Source of the DNA: Paractinoplanes durhamensis
Lineage (GTDB): Bacteria; Actinomycetota; Actinomycetes; Mycobacteriales; Micromonosporaceae
Reading direction: 5' to 3'
DNA: 64,000 nt
Assembly (NCBI RefSeq): GCF_016862175.1
Contig: NZ_BOML01000070.1
Span: forward strand, 58,210 to 122,209
The notes under the pieces: generated by a model
Told to the model about the DNA's origin: nothing
What the model saw: only the letters and a program-made list of their open reading frames with translations
Database searches by the model: none
Made by a program: the position numbers and the translations under genes
Shown: positions 1 through 8,626 of the stretch, piece by piece
Numbering within the stretch: the stretch's first letter is position 1
How the letters are laid out: every line of letters starts with the position of its first letter

Positions 1-305
1 TCGGCGGGCAGCAGATCCGCAAGGGCGATCGGGTCGCCCTCTTCTACGGTTCGGCCAACTTCGACGAGGCCGTCTTCGACTCGCCGGAGCGCTTCGACAT
101 CAGCCGCAGCCCCAACCCGCACCTCGGTTTCGGCGGCAGTGGTGCGCACTTCTGCCTCGGCGCCAACCTCGCCCGCCTCGAAATCGACCTGATCTTCAAC
201 GCGATAGCCGATCACATGCCGGCGATCACCCTGGACGGCACACCCGAGCGGTTGCGGTCCGGCTGGCTCAACAGCATCAAACACTTGCCGGTGCGGTATC
301 GCTGA
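1..305 (+). CDS. cyp125: Cytochrome P450 CYP125-type steroid C26/C27 hydroxylase, C-terminal 100 residues
   Basis: The reading frame enters at base 3 and stops at 303-305, so only the C-terminus is present. The heme-binding loop FGGSGAHFCLG is intact, with the heme-ligand Cys encoded at 153-155. The following stretch (ANLARLEIDLIFNAIAD, then PERLRSGWLN..IKH) closely resembles the C-terminus of mycobacterial CYP125A1 as I recall it. CYP125 oxidises the terminal side-chain methyl of cholesterol or cholest-4-en-3-one to the C26/27 acid, ready for CoA ligation. Its last 29 bp overlap the convergent ltp3-like gene. Steroid genes fill the next 35 kb, which supports the subfamily call. The 5' part, start and promoter lie outside the window. 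Confidence 0.88.
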   Translation, partial: GGQQIRKGDRVALFYGSANFDEAVFDSPERFDISRSPNPHLGFGGSGAHFCLGANLARLEIDLIFNAIADHMPAITLDGTPERLRSGWLNSIKHLPVRYR

Positions 306-1437
306 CCACCCACATCGAAAAGAATTGAGATCCTCCGCCGTACGCGTGACCGAGCGCCGTGCGAGCCCCGGCAACCTGGTGCTCGCCGGCCCGGCCCATC
401 ACCTGCATGGCCGCTTCGGCGAACCGCAGCATGCCGGAGGCGCCGATCGGGTTGGAGCACAGCACCCCGCCTGATGGGTTGACCGGCAGCCGCCCGCCGA
501 GCGCGGTCTCGCCCGACTCGACAAGCTTCCAGCCGTGCCCGGCCTCGGCGAAGCCCAGGTTCTCCAGCCACATCGGCTCGAACCAGCTGAACGGCACGTA
601 GATCTCGGCGACGTCCACCTGGTCGAGCGGGTCGGTGATGCCGGCCGCCTGCCACAGCGCCCGGGCCGCCTCGGCGCCCGCTCGCGGGTTGACGTGGTCC
701 TTGCCGGCGAAGAAGGTCGGCTCGGTGCGCATCGCGGTCGCCCGGATCCAGGCGACCTTCCTGGTGGAGGCCTCGGCCGCGGCCTGGTCGCCGATCACCA
801 CCGCACACGCGCCGTCGGACGACGGACAGGTCTCGTCGTAGCGGATCGGATCCCACAACATCTTGGACGCCTGCACCGACTCGAGGGTGATGTCCGGCTG
901 GCGCAGATGGGCGTAGGGGTTGCGGGCGCCGTTTCGCCGGTCCTTCACCGCGACCAGGGCGCCGATGTGCCCGGGCGCGTGTGAACGCCGGATGTAGGCG
1001 CGGATGTGCGGCGCGAAGTAGCCGCCCGCGCCGGCGCCGATCGGCGCGGTGAAGGGCGGCTGGATCGACAGCGCCCACATGGCGTTGGATTCCGACTGCT
1101 TCTCGAACGCCACCGCCAGCACCCGGCGGTGCACCCCCGCGCGGACGAGGCTGGTCGCGACGTTCGCGGTGGCGCCGCCGACGGAGCCGGCCGTGTGCAC
1201 CCGCAGCAGCGGGCGACCGGCGGCCCCGATCGCGTCGGCGAGGAAGAGCTCGGGCATCATCACGCCCTCGAAGAGATCGGGCGCCTTCCCGAGAACCACC
1301 GCGTCGATCTGCGACCAGTCGACGCCGGCGTCCGCAAGGGCCCGGTCGATGGCTTCGCGGCACAGCCCAGCCATCGACACGTCGGTGCGCCGGGTCCGGT
1401 GGTGCGTCTGCCCGGTGCCAAGGACGGCCGCTCGCAT
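277..1437 (-). CDS. ltp3: Thiolase-like lipid-transfer protein, Ltp3 type
   Basis: This 386-residue protein has the thiolase-superfamily sterol-carrier/Ltp fold: an N-terminal AAVLGTG strand, the nucleophile-region VHTAGSVGG, and C-terminal VNPSGGVLCSNPIGASG and GHAYGGGSQFFSMWVV. The active-site Cys of true thiolases is not obvious at GSVGG, as in the Ltp/SCP-x-like group. Mycobacterial Ltp3 (Rv3523, 394 aa) is the closest relative I recall; members pair with DUF35 proteins and act as aldolases or thiolases in steroid side-chain cleavage. Its ATG (1437-1435) overlaps the TGA of the upstream ltp4-like gene by one base, so the two are probably translationally coupled. The stop lies inside the 3' end of convergent cyp125. 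The specific reaction is inferred. Confidence 0.78.
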   Translation of the reverse strand: MRAAVLGTGQTHHRTRRTDVSMAGLCREAIDRALADAGVDWSQIDAVVLGKAPDLFEGVMMPELFLADAIGAAGRPLLRVHTAGSVGGATANVATSLVRAGVHRRVLAVAFEKQSESNAMWALSIQPPFTAPIGAGAGGYFAPHIRAYIRRSHAPGHIGALVAVKDRRNGARNPYAHLRQPDITLESVQASKMLWDPIRYDETCPSSDGACAVVIGDQAAAEASTRKVAWIRATAMRTEPTFFAGKDHVNPRAGAEAARALWQAAGITDPLDQVDVAEIYVPFSWFEPMWLENLGFAEAGHGWKLVESGETALGGRLPVNPSGGVLCSNPIGASGMLRFAEAAMQVMGRAGEHQVAGARTALGHAYGGGSQFFSMWVVSDTAPASV

Positions 1438-2510
1438 CACTCCGCCTCCCGACCTTCCGCCTCGTGGGTTTCCGCGTCCAGCACGCAGATCAGGTTTTGC
1501 TGTAGCGCCGGGCCGCTGGTGGCGTGGCCTAGGGCACGGCGGGCGCGGCCGGACATCACCTGCTCGGCGGCCGCGCCGATCCGGGCCAGGCCGGCCGAGA
1601 ACATCGGGTTGCCGCAGAGCGCCCCGCCGGACGGGTTGATCCTGACCCGGTCGCGCAGGCCGAGCGCGGCGCGTAGCAGCAGCTCCTGGTGGGTGAACGG
1701 GGCGTGCAACTCGGCGACGTCGAGGTCGTCGGGCAGGCCCGCCGCTTCGGCCGCGGCGGTGGCCGACGGCACGGTCGTGAGGTCGCGCTCGCCGAGGCCC
1801 TGCGGGTCGATCCGGTGCGCCACGCCGGTGATCCAGGCCCGCTGCGGGGCGGCGAGGGCGCAATCGCCGGACGCGAGGACCAGCGCGGCGGCGCCATCCG
1901 AAACCGGGGCGCAGTCATGCACGCGGAGCGGGTCGGCGAGATAGGGCGCGTCGGTGTCGACGGGACCGCGGACCTGGGCATACGGATTGTCGGCCGCATC
2001 GGCGCGGCTGCGGGCCGCCACCTCGGCCATCGCCTTCTCGGTGATGATGCCGGCGTCGAGCGCGAGCCGGGCCTGCAGCGCGGCGACGCTCACCGAGTCG
2101 GGCCAGAGCGGCGCGACCACGTAGGGGTCGAGCTGCAGGGCGAGGACCCGGCGCAGCAGCCCGGCCGACGACTTGCCGAAGCCGTAGACCAGAGCGGTCT
2201 CCGCCTCACCGGCGAGGATCTTCACGTACGCCTCGTAGAACGCCCAGGCCGCGTCCATCTCCACGTGCGACTCGCAGATCGGCGGGTATGCCCCGATCGC
2301 GTCGACCGCGTTGACGAAGGAGAACGCCCGCCCGGCGAGATAGTCCGACGAGCCGGAGCACCAGAAGTCGACGTCCCGCCGGTCGAGCCCGGCGTTCGCG
2401 AGGGCTTGCCGGAAGACCGGAACGAGCGTCTCCACGCCGCTGGTGGTCCCGGCCGAGGCCAGATTGGGAGCCTGAGCGAAACCCACGACCGCGACCCGCG
2501 GCGTGCTCAT
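1437..2510 (-). CDS. ltp4: Thiolase-like lipid-transfer protein, Ltp4 type
   Basis: A 357-residue thiolase-fold protein that starts MSTPRVAVVGFAQ and carries VHDCAPVSDGAAALVLAS, RINPSGGALCGNPMFSAG and GHATSGPALQQN, all typical of the Ltp/SCP2-thiolase family. Length and neighbourhood match mycobacterial Ltp4 (Rv3522, ~354 aa), which sits between Rv3521 and ltp3 in the same order as here. It probably forms a complex with the adjacent DUF35 protein and the ltp3 product, and works on CoA-thioesterified steroid side chains. The ATG at 2510 overlaps the TGA of the DUF35 gene (ATGA), so the three genes form one operon read from the KstR-type site at 3458-3471. Substrate assignment is by analogy. 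Confidence 0.76.
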   Translation of the reverse strand: MSTPRVAVVGFAQAPNLASAGTTSGVETLVPVFRQALANAGLDRRDVDFWCSGSSDYLAGRAFSFVNAVDAIGAYPPICESHVEMDAAWAFYEAYVKILAGEAETALVYGFGKSSAGLLRRVLALQLDPYVVAPLWPDSVSVAALQARLALDAGIITEKAMAEVAARSRADAADNPYAQVRGPVDTDAPYLADPLRVHDCAPVSDGAAALVLASGDCALAAPQRAWITGVAHRIDPQGLGERDLTTVPSATAAAEAAGLPDDLDVAELHAPFTHQELLLRAALGLRDRVRINPSGGALCGNPMFSAGLARIGAAAEQVMSGRARRALGHATSGPALQQNLICVLDAETHEAEGREAE

Positions 2511-3448
2511 AGGTGCTCCTCGAAAGACTCGTAGGGCGCGTCGGGTTCGCCGGTCGGGCGGAAGTGGACGATGTTCTCCGGGGTGGTGGTCCAGTCCTCC
2601 GGGGGGCGCCAGACCGCGGCCACCCGCATGCCCATCCGCACCTGGCCGGCGTCGCCGATGACGAAGTGGGGGATGGGGATGTCGGCGCCGTCGAGCAGGA
2701 TCTGGGCGACCACGTACGGCGGGTCGAGGCGCTGGCCGGGGAACGGCACGTTGACCACGCAGAACGTGGTGACCGTGCCGTGGTCGCGGACCGGCACCTC
2801 CTCCTCGGTCGGTACTCCGTCGGCGGGGCAGACCCGGGGCGGGACGTAGACCTTGTGGCAGACCGGGCATCGCTGCCCGAGCAGCCGCCCCTCGGCCAGG
2901 GCGCGCAGGTAACGGCTCTCGTCGGTCGAGGTGGTGTGCGTGTAGGACAGCCGGATCGGCGTCGTCATGATCGTGACCGGCTCGCCGGTGTCCGCTGACG
3001 GAGGCACCGGCGCCGCCGAGCCGGGCTCGAAGCACTCGATGTCGCGGATGTGGCCCGTTCGCTCGGGGGACCAGCGGATGTGGACTCGCATGCCGGTCTG
3101 CATCCGGTCGCGGGTGCCCGCGTCGACCGCGTGCAGCATTGCCGTGTCGGCGCCGTCGAGGCGGATCAGCGCCCAGCCGAACGGGCGGTCGAGGGGCTGG
3201 CCTTCGAGGGGGTGGTCGGTCCAGGTCCAGCTGAGCACGGTGCCGGTTGATGCCACCTCGACCAGGTCGGTCAAGGGGGCGTGGGTTGCCGGGTCGTACT
3301 CGAGTGGGGGCACGTGGATGCGGCCGTCGGCGGAGCGGCTTCCCAGCACCCGGCGGTCGCGCAGGCCGGCCATGAAACGGCCCAGCACCGGGCCGAGCGA
3401 GCGGGTGTAGTCGAAGCCGATGTTCAGGGGAGCGGAGAGCACATCCAC
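2507..3448 (-). CDS. Two-domain DUF35 (OB-fold/rubredoxin-like Zn) protein, Rv3521 type
   Basis: The 313-residue protein contains two DUF35-like halves. The second half (from about residue 180) has the zinc-ribbon Cys pattern GQRCPVCHKVYVPPRVCP followed by an OB-fold with DPPYVVAQILLDGAD. The first half has the OB part (PFGWALIRLDGAD) but no obvious Cys cluster. Rv3521 of M. tuberculosis (~303 aa) has the same layout and neighbours. DUF35 proteins partner thiolase-like aldolases such as Ltp2 (ChsH2-type complexes), so a role as the CoA/acyl-binding partner of the two downstream thiolases is likely. The start is taken as GTG at 3448; GTG at 3442 is an alternative. It is the first gene of the operon. 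Confidence 0.8.
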   Translation of the reverse strand: MDVLSAPLNIGFDYTRSLGPVLGRFMAGLRDRRVLGSRSADGRIHVPPLEYDPATHAPLTDLVEVASTGTVLSWTWTDHPLEGQPLDRPFGWALIRLDGADTAMLHAVDAGTRDRMQTGMRVHIRWSPERTGHIRDIECFEPGSAAPVPPSADTGEPVTIMTTPIRLSYTHTTSTDESRYLRALAEGRLLGQRCPVCHKVYVPPRVCPADGVPTEEEVPVRDHGTVTTFCVVNVPFPGQRLDPPYVVAQILLDGADIPIPHFVIGDAGQVRMGMRVAAVWRPPEDWTTTPENIVHFRPTGEPDAPYESFEEHL

Positions 3449-3457
3449 GCCCGCCAG

Positions 3458-3471
3458 TGAAACACGTTCTA
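3458..3471 (-). promoter_or_regulatory. KstR-type operator upstream of the DUF35-ltp4-ltp3 operon
   Basis: TGAAACACGTTCTA fits the KstR consensus TnnAACnnGTTnnA at every fixed position. It lies 10 bp upstream of the DUF35 gene start, where a bound TetR-type repressor would block transcription. Assignment to KstR is by motif match only; the regulator gene is not in this window. Confidence 0.75.
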
Positions 3472-3513
3472 AATAGGCGAATCAAGGCCCACACTCGAAA
3501 GGTGCCCGTCGAG

Positions 3514-3527
3514 TAGAACGCGTTATA
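3514..3527 (+). promoter_or_regulatory. KstR-type operator upstream of the acyl-CoA synthetase gene
   Basis: TAGAACGCGTTATA fits TnnAACnnGTTnnA fully and ends 12 bp before the ATG at 3539. With the site at 3458-3471 it gives each side of this ~90-bp divergent promoter its own operator. Confidence 0.75.
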
Positions 3528-3538
3528 GAGTGGCGGTC

Positions 3539-5062
3539 ATGAGCGGCATCGGACTGTGGAACATCGCGCATCAGGATCCGGAGCGGACCGCGGTCGTCGA
3601 CCCGGGCGGTGGCGTCGTGACCTACGGGGAGCTGGCCGCCGAGGCCGATCGGATCGGCGGCGGGCTGCAGGCGCTCGGGCTGGTGCCGGGTGACACGGTG
3701 GCGATGCTGCTGCCCAACGGCGCCGACCTGCTCGCGGTCGAGTTCGCGACGCTGCAGACCGGGCTCTACTCGGTGCCGCTCAACTGGCACCTCACCGCGG
3801 CCGAGATCGCCTACATCCTGCGGGACAGCGGCGCCAAGGCGTTCGTCGCCCACGAGCGCTTCGCGGAGACGGCGGCGGCCTCAGCGGGGGAGGTGCCGCA
3901 CCTCTTCGGGGTCGGGGAGGTGCCCGGCTTCCGGCCGCTCGCCGAGCTCGACGGCCCACTTCACGACCGGACCAGCGGCGCCCTCATGGTCTACACCTCG
4001 GGCACCTCGGGGCGGCCCAAGGGTGTGCGTCGGCCGTTGACCGGTGCCGACCCGTACGCCGTACCGCAAGTCTCGCAATGGTTTTTCGGGCTTTTCGGGT
4101 TGACGGCGGAGGACGGGCATGTGCATCTGTGCTGCTCGCCGCTCTATCACACGGCGGTGATGAACTTCGCGGTCATCTCGCTCCAGCTCGGACACCCGGT
4201 GGTGGTGATGGACCGGTGGGATCCGCACGAGATGCTGCGGCTCATCGAGCGGCATCGGGTCACCCACAGTCACATGGTGCCGACCCAGTTCCGGCGGTTG
4301 CTCGCGCTGCCGGAGAAGGTTCGCACCGGCTACGACCTGTCCTCGATGCGGGTGATGATCCATGGCGCGGCGCCGTGCCCGCACGAGGTCAAGCGCCGGA
4401 TGCTCAGTTGGTGGGGGCCGGTCGTGGTGGAGTATTACGCGGCCAGCGAGGGTGGCGGCACCCTGATCACCGCGGCCGACTGGCTCAACCGGCCGGGTTC
4501 GGTCGGGCAGGCCTGGCCGGGTTCGCGGGTGCGGGTGCTGGATCCGGACGGCAACGACGCGGCGACCGGTCAGCCCGGGACGGTCTACCTGCAGATGGGC
4601 GACGCCACCTTCGAATATCTGGGTGACGCGGAGAAGACCCGGCAGTCGTGGCGGGGCCGGATGTTCACGGTCGGTGACATCGGCTATCTCGACGACGACG
4701 GCTACCTGTTCCTGTGCGACCGGAAGAGCGACGTGATCATCACCGGCGGGGTGAACGTCTATCCGGCCGAGATCGAGGGCGAGCTCAGCGAGCACCCGGC
4801 GGTCGCCGACGTCGCGGTCTTCGGCATCCCGCACGAGGAGTGGGGCGAGGAGATCAAGGCGGTGGTGCAGCCGGAGCCGGGGGTGCCGACCGGGCCGGAG
4901 CTGACCGCCGAGCTGCAGGCGTTCCTGGCCGGTCGGCTGGCCAAGTTCAAGCTGCCGCGCAGCGTCGACTACGTCGAGGAGTTGCCCCGCGACCCGAACG
5001 GCAAGCTCTACAAGCGACTCCTCCGCGACCCCTATTGGGCCGGGCGGCAGCGCGCGATCTAA
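3539..5062 (+). CDS. Acyl-CoA synthetase (FadD family)
   Basis: This 507-residue adenylate-forming enzyme has the AMP/ATP P-loop YTSGTSGRPKGV at residues 152-163, YYAASEGG (A5 region), GDIGYLDDDGYLFLCDR (A7/A8 hinge) and the C-terminal LPRDPNGKLYKR with the catalytic Lys (A10). It should convert an acid plus ATP and CoA to acyl-CoA. It is not the FadD19 orthologue, which is encoded at 5912-7498, and I could not match it to a specific steroid FadD (FadD3 or FadD17). A steroid acid substrate is inferred from the KstR-type site just upstream and from its neighbours. I chose the ATG at 3539; an in-frame GTG at 3530 is possible. Its TAA overlaps the convergent echA19 stop by 4 bp. Confidence 0.82.
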   Translation: MSGIGLWNIAHQDPERTAVVDPGGGVVTYGELAAEADRIGGGLQALGLVPGDTVAMLLPNGADLLAVEFATLQTGLYSVPLNWHLTAAEIAYILRDSGAKAFVAHERFAETAAASAGEVPHLFGVGEVPGFRPLAELDGPLHDRTSGALMVYTSGTSGRPKGVRRPLTGADPYAVPQVSQWFFGLFGLTAEDGHVHLCCSPLYHTAVMNFAVISLQLGHPVVVMDRWDPHEMLRLIERHRVTHSHMVPTQFRRLLALPEKVRTGYDLSSMRVMIHGAAPCPHEVKRRMLSWWGPVVVEYYAASEGGGTLITAADWLNRPGSVGQAWPGSRVRVLDPDGNDAATGQPGTVYLQMGDATFEYLGDAEKTRQSWRGRMFTVGDIGYLDDDGYLFLCDRKSDVIITGGVNVYPAEIEGELSEHPAVADVAVFGIPHEEWGEEIKAVVQPEPGVPTGPELTAELQAFLAGRLAKFKLPRSVDYVEELPRDPNGKLYKRLLRDPYWAGRQRAI

Positions 5063-5850
5063 CGCCCCTGGAAGTGCGGGGTGCGCTTCTCGATGAAGGC
5101 GCGCGGGCCCTCCTTCGCGTCGTCGCTGCGGAACACCGCCATGCCGATCCGCGACTCCACGGCGAACGCGTCGTTCTCGGCCATGCCTTCGGTTTCCCGG
5201 AGGGTACGCAGGATGGCCTGCACGGCGATCGGCCCGTTCGCGGCGATCGCGCCGGCCAGCTCGAGGGCCTTCGCCAGCGCCTCGCCGTCCGGCACGACAT
5301 GACCGATCAGGCCGGCGTCCCGGGCTTCGGCGGCGCTCAGCTGCCTTCCGGTCAACAGCATTTCCACCGCGATGGTGTACGGGATCTGGCGCACCAAACG
5401 CACGGCGGAGCCACCCAGGGGGAACAAACCCCAGCGCGCCTCGGAGACCGCGAACCGGGCACTCGCGCCCGCCACCCGTACGTCGGTCGCCTGCAGGATC
5501 TCGGTGCCGCCCGCGACCGCCGGTCCTTCCACCGCGGCGACCAGGGGTTTCGTCAGGCGCCGGCCCTTGAGCAGCGCGTCGATCCGGGACAGGTCGGAGC
5601 CGTTGACGTTGTCGCCGGGATGCGACTGAGTCATCGCTTTGAGGTCGGCGCCCGCGCAGAACGCGCCGCCGGCCCCGGTGAGCACGCAGACCCGGATCTC
5701 CGGATCCTCGTCCACCCGGTCCCACGCGTCGCGCATGATGGCCATCATCTCGGCCGACAGGGCGTTGCGGACCTGCGGCCGGTTCATCGTGACGATCAGG
5801 ATCGGGCCACGTTGCTCCACGATGGCGTGCGCGTCCACAGTGTCTCCCAC
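5059..5850 (-). CDS. echA19: Enoyl-CoA hydratase, EchA19 type
   Basis: A 263-residue crotonase-fold enzyme. Matches to mycobacterial EchA19 (263 aa) run the whole length: TMNRP..RNALS..MM near the N-terminus, LTGAGGAFCAG (oxyanion hole), DALLKGRRLTKPL, EGPAVAGGTEIL (second oxyanion-hole helix) and KEGPRAFIEKR..HFQ at the end. EchA19 hydrates steroid enoyl-CoA side-chain intermediates. GTG at 5850 is preferred because AGGAGG lies 4 bp upstream and the length then equals EchA19; a start at 5883 would add 11 unrelated residues. It is transcribed divergently from fadD19, its neighbour in mycobacteria too. Confidence 0.86.
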   Translation of the reverse strand: MGDTVDAHAIVEQRGPILIVTMNRPQVRNALSAEMMAIMRDAWDRVDEDPEIRVCVLTGAGGAFCAGADLKAMTQSHPGDNVNGSDLSRIDALLKGRRLTKPLVAAVEGPAVAGGTEILQATDVRVAGASARFAVSEARWGLFPLGGSAVRLVRQIPYTIAVEMLLTGRQLSAAEARDAGLIGHVVPDGEALAKALELAGAIAANGPIAVQAILRTLRETEGMAENDAFAVESRIGMAVFRSDDAKEGPRAFIEKRTPHFQGR

Positions 5851-5887
5851 GGTGCCTCCTGCGGTGATTCTGGGGCTTGTCACGCAC

Positions 5888-5901
5888 GATAACAGGTTCT
5901 A
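5888..5901 (+). promoter_or_regulatory. Near-match KstR-type operator between echA19 and fadD19
   Basis: GATAACAGGTTCTA matches TnnAACnnGTTnnA except for G in place of the first T. It sits in the 61-bp divergent promoter, 10 bp before the fadD19 ATG. One mismatch lowers confidence, but the position copies the other sites. Confidence 0.55.
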
Positions 5902-5911
5902 CTTTCTGGTG

Positions 5912-7498
5912 ATGGCGGCAAATATTGCGGACCTGTTCGAGCATGCGGTCGACGCCTTCGCCGACCGGCCGGCCGTTTACTTCGGCGAGCAGGAGATCAC
6001 CTACGCCGAGCTGGAGGAGCGGGCCAACCGGCTGGCTCATTTCCTGCATGATCGCGGGGTTCGCCCGGGCGATCACGTCGGCCTCTACGCCGGCAACTCG
6101 ATCGAGGCCGTGGTGGCCATGATCGCCGTTTACAAGCTGCGCGCCGCGGTCGTCAACGTCAACTTCCGGTACGTCGAGAACGAGTTGCAATTCCTCTTCG
6201 CCGACGCCGAGCTCGTCGCCCTCATCCACGACTGCCGCTTCACCGCCCGGGTCGCCGCGGTCGCGCCCGGACTGCCCACGGTGGTCCTGCCGGACGACGC
6301 CGGCGCCGGCTCCTATGCCGACGCCCTGGCCGCCGGCGATCCGGCCCGCGACTTCGGCCCGCGCTCCGCCGACGACCTCTACCTGCTCTACACCGGCGGC
6401 ACCACCGGCTACCCCAAGGGCGTGATCTGGCGGCACGAGGACGTGTGGCGGGCGCTCGGCGGCGGCGTCGACTTCATGACCGGCATCCCCCTGGAGGACG
6501 AGTGGCAGCAGTCGGCGCGCGGCGTCGGCGCCGCCCCGATGGTGCGGCTCTGCCTGGCCCCGCTCATCCACGGCAACGCGCAGTGGGCCGCGCTGATGGC
6601 GCTGTTCGCCGGCGACACCGTGGTGATGCTGCCGCACTTCGACCCGGACGAGGTGTGGCGCACCATCGACCGGCACCGGGTCAACGTCGTGGTGCTGATC
6701 GGCGATGCGATGGCCCGCCCGATCATCGAGGCGTACGCGGCCGGCGGCCACGACGGCTCCTCGGTCGGTGCGGTCTCCTCCAGCGGGGCCCTGTTCTCGC
6801 CGGTGGTCAAACGGCAGTACACCGAGCTGCTGCCGGGCATCCTGGTCACCGACGCGGTCGGCGCGTCCGAGACCGGCTTCACCGGCCTCGGCGTGGTCGC
6901 CGACGTGCCCGGCGGCGCGCTCGACGACCCGCGGGTGATGCCCGGCCCGACCACGGTGGTGCTCGGCGACGACGGCCGCCCGGTGGCGCCCGGCGAGGTC
7001 GGCCGGCTCGCCAAGAGCGGCCACCTCCCGCTCGGCTACTACAAGGACCCGGTCAAGACCGCCGCGCTGCTCACCGAGATCGACGGCGTGCGCTACGCGC
7101 TGCCCGGCGACCTGGCCCGGCTCGAGGAGGACGGCACCATCACCCTGCTCGGCCGGGGCAGCACCTGCGTGAACACCGGCGGCGAGAAGGTCTTCCCGGA
7201 GGAGGTCGAGGGCGCCCTGAAGGACCACCCGGACGTCTTCGACGCGCTGGTCATCGGCATCCCCGACGACCGGCTCGGGCAGCGGGTGGCGGCGCTGGTC
7301 CAGGCCCGGCCGGGCGCCGAGCTCGACCTGGCCGCGGTCGAGGAGCACCTGCGCGAGCGGATCGCCGGCTACAAGGTGCCCCGCGCGGTCTGGCTGGTGC
7401 CCGAGATCGCCCGCACGATCAGCGGCAAGGCGGACTACCGGTGGGCCCACCGGCACGCCGTCGAGCATCCGGCCGAGGAGGTCAGCCATGCGGACTGA
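5912..7498 (+). CDS. fadD19: Steroid-CoA ligase, FadD19 type
   Basis: The 528-residue ligase carries LLYTGGTTGYPKG at about 158-170 (ATP loop), GASETGF (A5), YALPGDLARLEEDGTITLLGR (A7/A8) and RTISGKADYRWA at the C-terminus with the A10 Lys. The N-terminal ANIADLFEHA..ANRLAHFL and VNVNFRYVENEL regions are those of FadD19 (Rv3515c, 548 aa). That enzyme CoA-activates C24-branched or C27 steroid carboxylates for side-chain beta-oxidation in the cytoplasm. The ATG at 5912 follows the KstR-like site by 10 bp and is preferred to an in-frame GTG at 5909. Its end overlaps the next gene by 11 bp. Confidence 0.86.
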   Translation: MAANIADLFEHAVDAFADRPAVYFGEQEITYAELEERANRLAHFLHDRGVRPGDHVGLYAGNSIEAVVAMIAVYKLRAAVVNVNFRYVENELQFLFADAELVALIHDCRFTARVAAVAPGLPTVVLPDDAGAGSYADALAAGDPARDFGPRSADDLYLLYTGGTTGYPKGVIWRHEDVWRALGGGVDFMTGIPLEDEWQQSARGVGAAPMVRLCLAPLIHGNAQWAALMALFAGDTVVMLPHFDPDEVWRTIDRHRVNVVVLIGDAMARPIIEAYAAGGHDGSSVGAVSSSGALFSPVVKRQYTELLPGILVTDAVGASETGFTGLGVVADVPGGALDDPRVMPGPTTVVLGDDGRPVAPGEVGRLAKSGHLPLGYYKDPVKTAALLTEIDGVRYALPGDLARLEEDGTITLLGRGSTCVNTGGEKVFPEEVEGALKDHPDVFDALVIGIPDDRLGQRVAALVQARPGAELDLAAVEEHLRERIAGYKVPRAVWLVPEIARTISGKADYRWAHRHAVEHPAEEVSHAD

Positions 7499-8582
7499 GC
7501 TGTGCGAACGGCTCGGCATCGAGTACCCGATCGTCGGCTTCAGCCCGTCCGAGCAGGTGGTCGCGGCGATCAGCCGGGCCGGCGGCCTGGGCGTGCTGGG
7601 CTGCGTGCGCTACAACGACCCCGACGAGCTCGACGCGGCGCTCACCTGGCTCGACGAGCAGACCGACGGCCGGCCGTACGGGGTGGACGTGGTCATGCCC
7701 AGCCACGAACCGACCGAGGGGGTGGCCACCGACCTCGACAAGCTGATCCCGGCCGGGCACCGCGACTTCGTCGAGCGCACCCTGCTGCGCCTCGGCGTGC
7801 CCCCGCTCGGCGTCGACGAGTCGCGCCGGGCCGGCGTGCTGGGCTGGCTGCACTCGGTGGCCCGCGCGCACGTCGAGGTGGCGCTGACCCACCGGCCGCG
7901 GCTGATCGCGAACGCGCTCGGCCCGCCGCCGGCCGACGTGATCGCCCAGGCCCACGAGCACGGCCTGCTGGTGGCCGCCCTGGCCGGCCGGGCCGACCAC
8001 GCCCGCAGCCACGTGGCGGGCGGCGTCGACCTGGTGGTGGCCCAGGGCTACGAGGCCGGCGGGCACACCGGCGAGATCGCCAGCATGGTTCTGGTCCCCG
8101 AGGTGGTCGACGCGGTGGGCGAGCAGGTGCCGGTGCTGGCCGCGGGCGGCATCGGCAGCGGCCGGCAGATCGCCGCCGCGCTGGCGCTCGGTGCGCGCGG
8201 CGTGTGGATGGGCTCGGTGTGGCTGGGTACCGCGGAGTACCAGACGTCGGCCGCCCTGCGCGAGGCGCTGCTGCGGGCCCGGTCGAGCGACACGGTCCGC
8301 AGCCGGATCTATTCGGGGAAGCCGGCCCGGCTGCTGCGGAACCGCTGGACCGAGGCGTGGAACGAGGCCGACGCGCCCGGTCCGCTGCCGATGCCGCTGC
8401 AGAATCTGCTGGTCGCGGAGGCGCACACCCGGCTGATGGAGTCCGGCGATCCGACCGTGGTGCCGATGCCGGTTGGTCAGATCGTGGGGCGTATGAACGA
8501 GATCCGCCCGGTAGCCGACGTCTTGTCCGACCTGGTCACCGAGGCCGACGAAACACTGACCCGATTGGGGAAGCTCGTCTAG
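7488..8582 (+). CDS. Nitronate monooxygenase / 2-nitropropane-dioxygenase-family flavoprotein
   Basis: The 364-residue TIM-barrel FMN protein has LGIEYPIVGF at the N-terminus, VAQGYEAGGHTGEIASM (family motif with the His near the flavin), VLAAGGIGSGRQIAAALALGARGVWMGS (phosphate-binding end of the barrel) and a typical C-terminal VGRMNEIRPVADVL. It is a paralogue of the IpdC-type gene at 20178-21227, but the two differ clearly at the N-terminus. Its start lies inside the end of fadD19 (11 bp overlap), so it is co-translated from the same KstR-type promoter. A flavin reductase or enoyl-CoA-type redox step on a steroid CoA ester is plausible; real nitronate oxidation is not implied. Confidence 0.75.
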   Translation: MRTELCERLGIEYPIVGFSPSEQVVAAISRAGGLGVLGCVRYNDPDELDAALTWLDEQTDGRPYGVDVVMPSHEPTEGVATDLDKLIPAGHRDFVERTLLRLGVPPLGVDESRRAGVLGWLHSVARAHVEVALTHRPRLIANALGPPPADVIAQAHEHGLLVAALAGRADHARSHVAGGVDLVVAQGYEAGGHTGEIASMVLVPEVVDAVGEQVPVLAAGGIGSGRQIAAALALGARGVWMGSVWLGTAEYQTSAALREALLRARSSDTVRSRIYSGKPARLLRNRWTEAWNEADAPGPLPMPLQNLLVAEAHTRLMESGDPTVVPMPVGQIVGRMNEIRPVADVLSDLVTEADETLTRLGKLV

Positions 8583-8626
8583 AACCGTGACTTGATCCAG
8601 TTGACGGTGACCTGCATCATGCACGG

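Noticed and set aside
3881..7519. Very long minus-strand open frame (over 1200 codons)
   Set aside because: It is antisense to fadD and fadD19 and runs through echA19 in another frame; composition is Arg/His/Pro-rich with no recognisable domain, which is typical of high-GC shadow frames.
8585..8626. KstR-type site before dedA
   Set aside because: No AACnnGTT core was found in this short gap.
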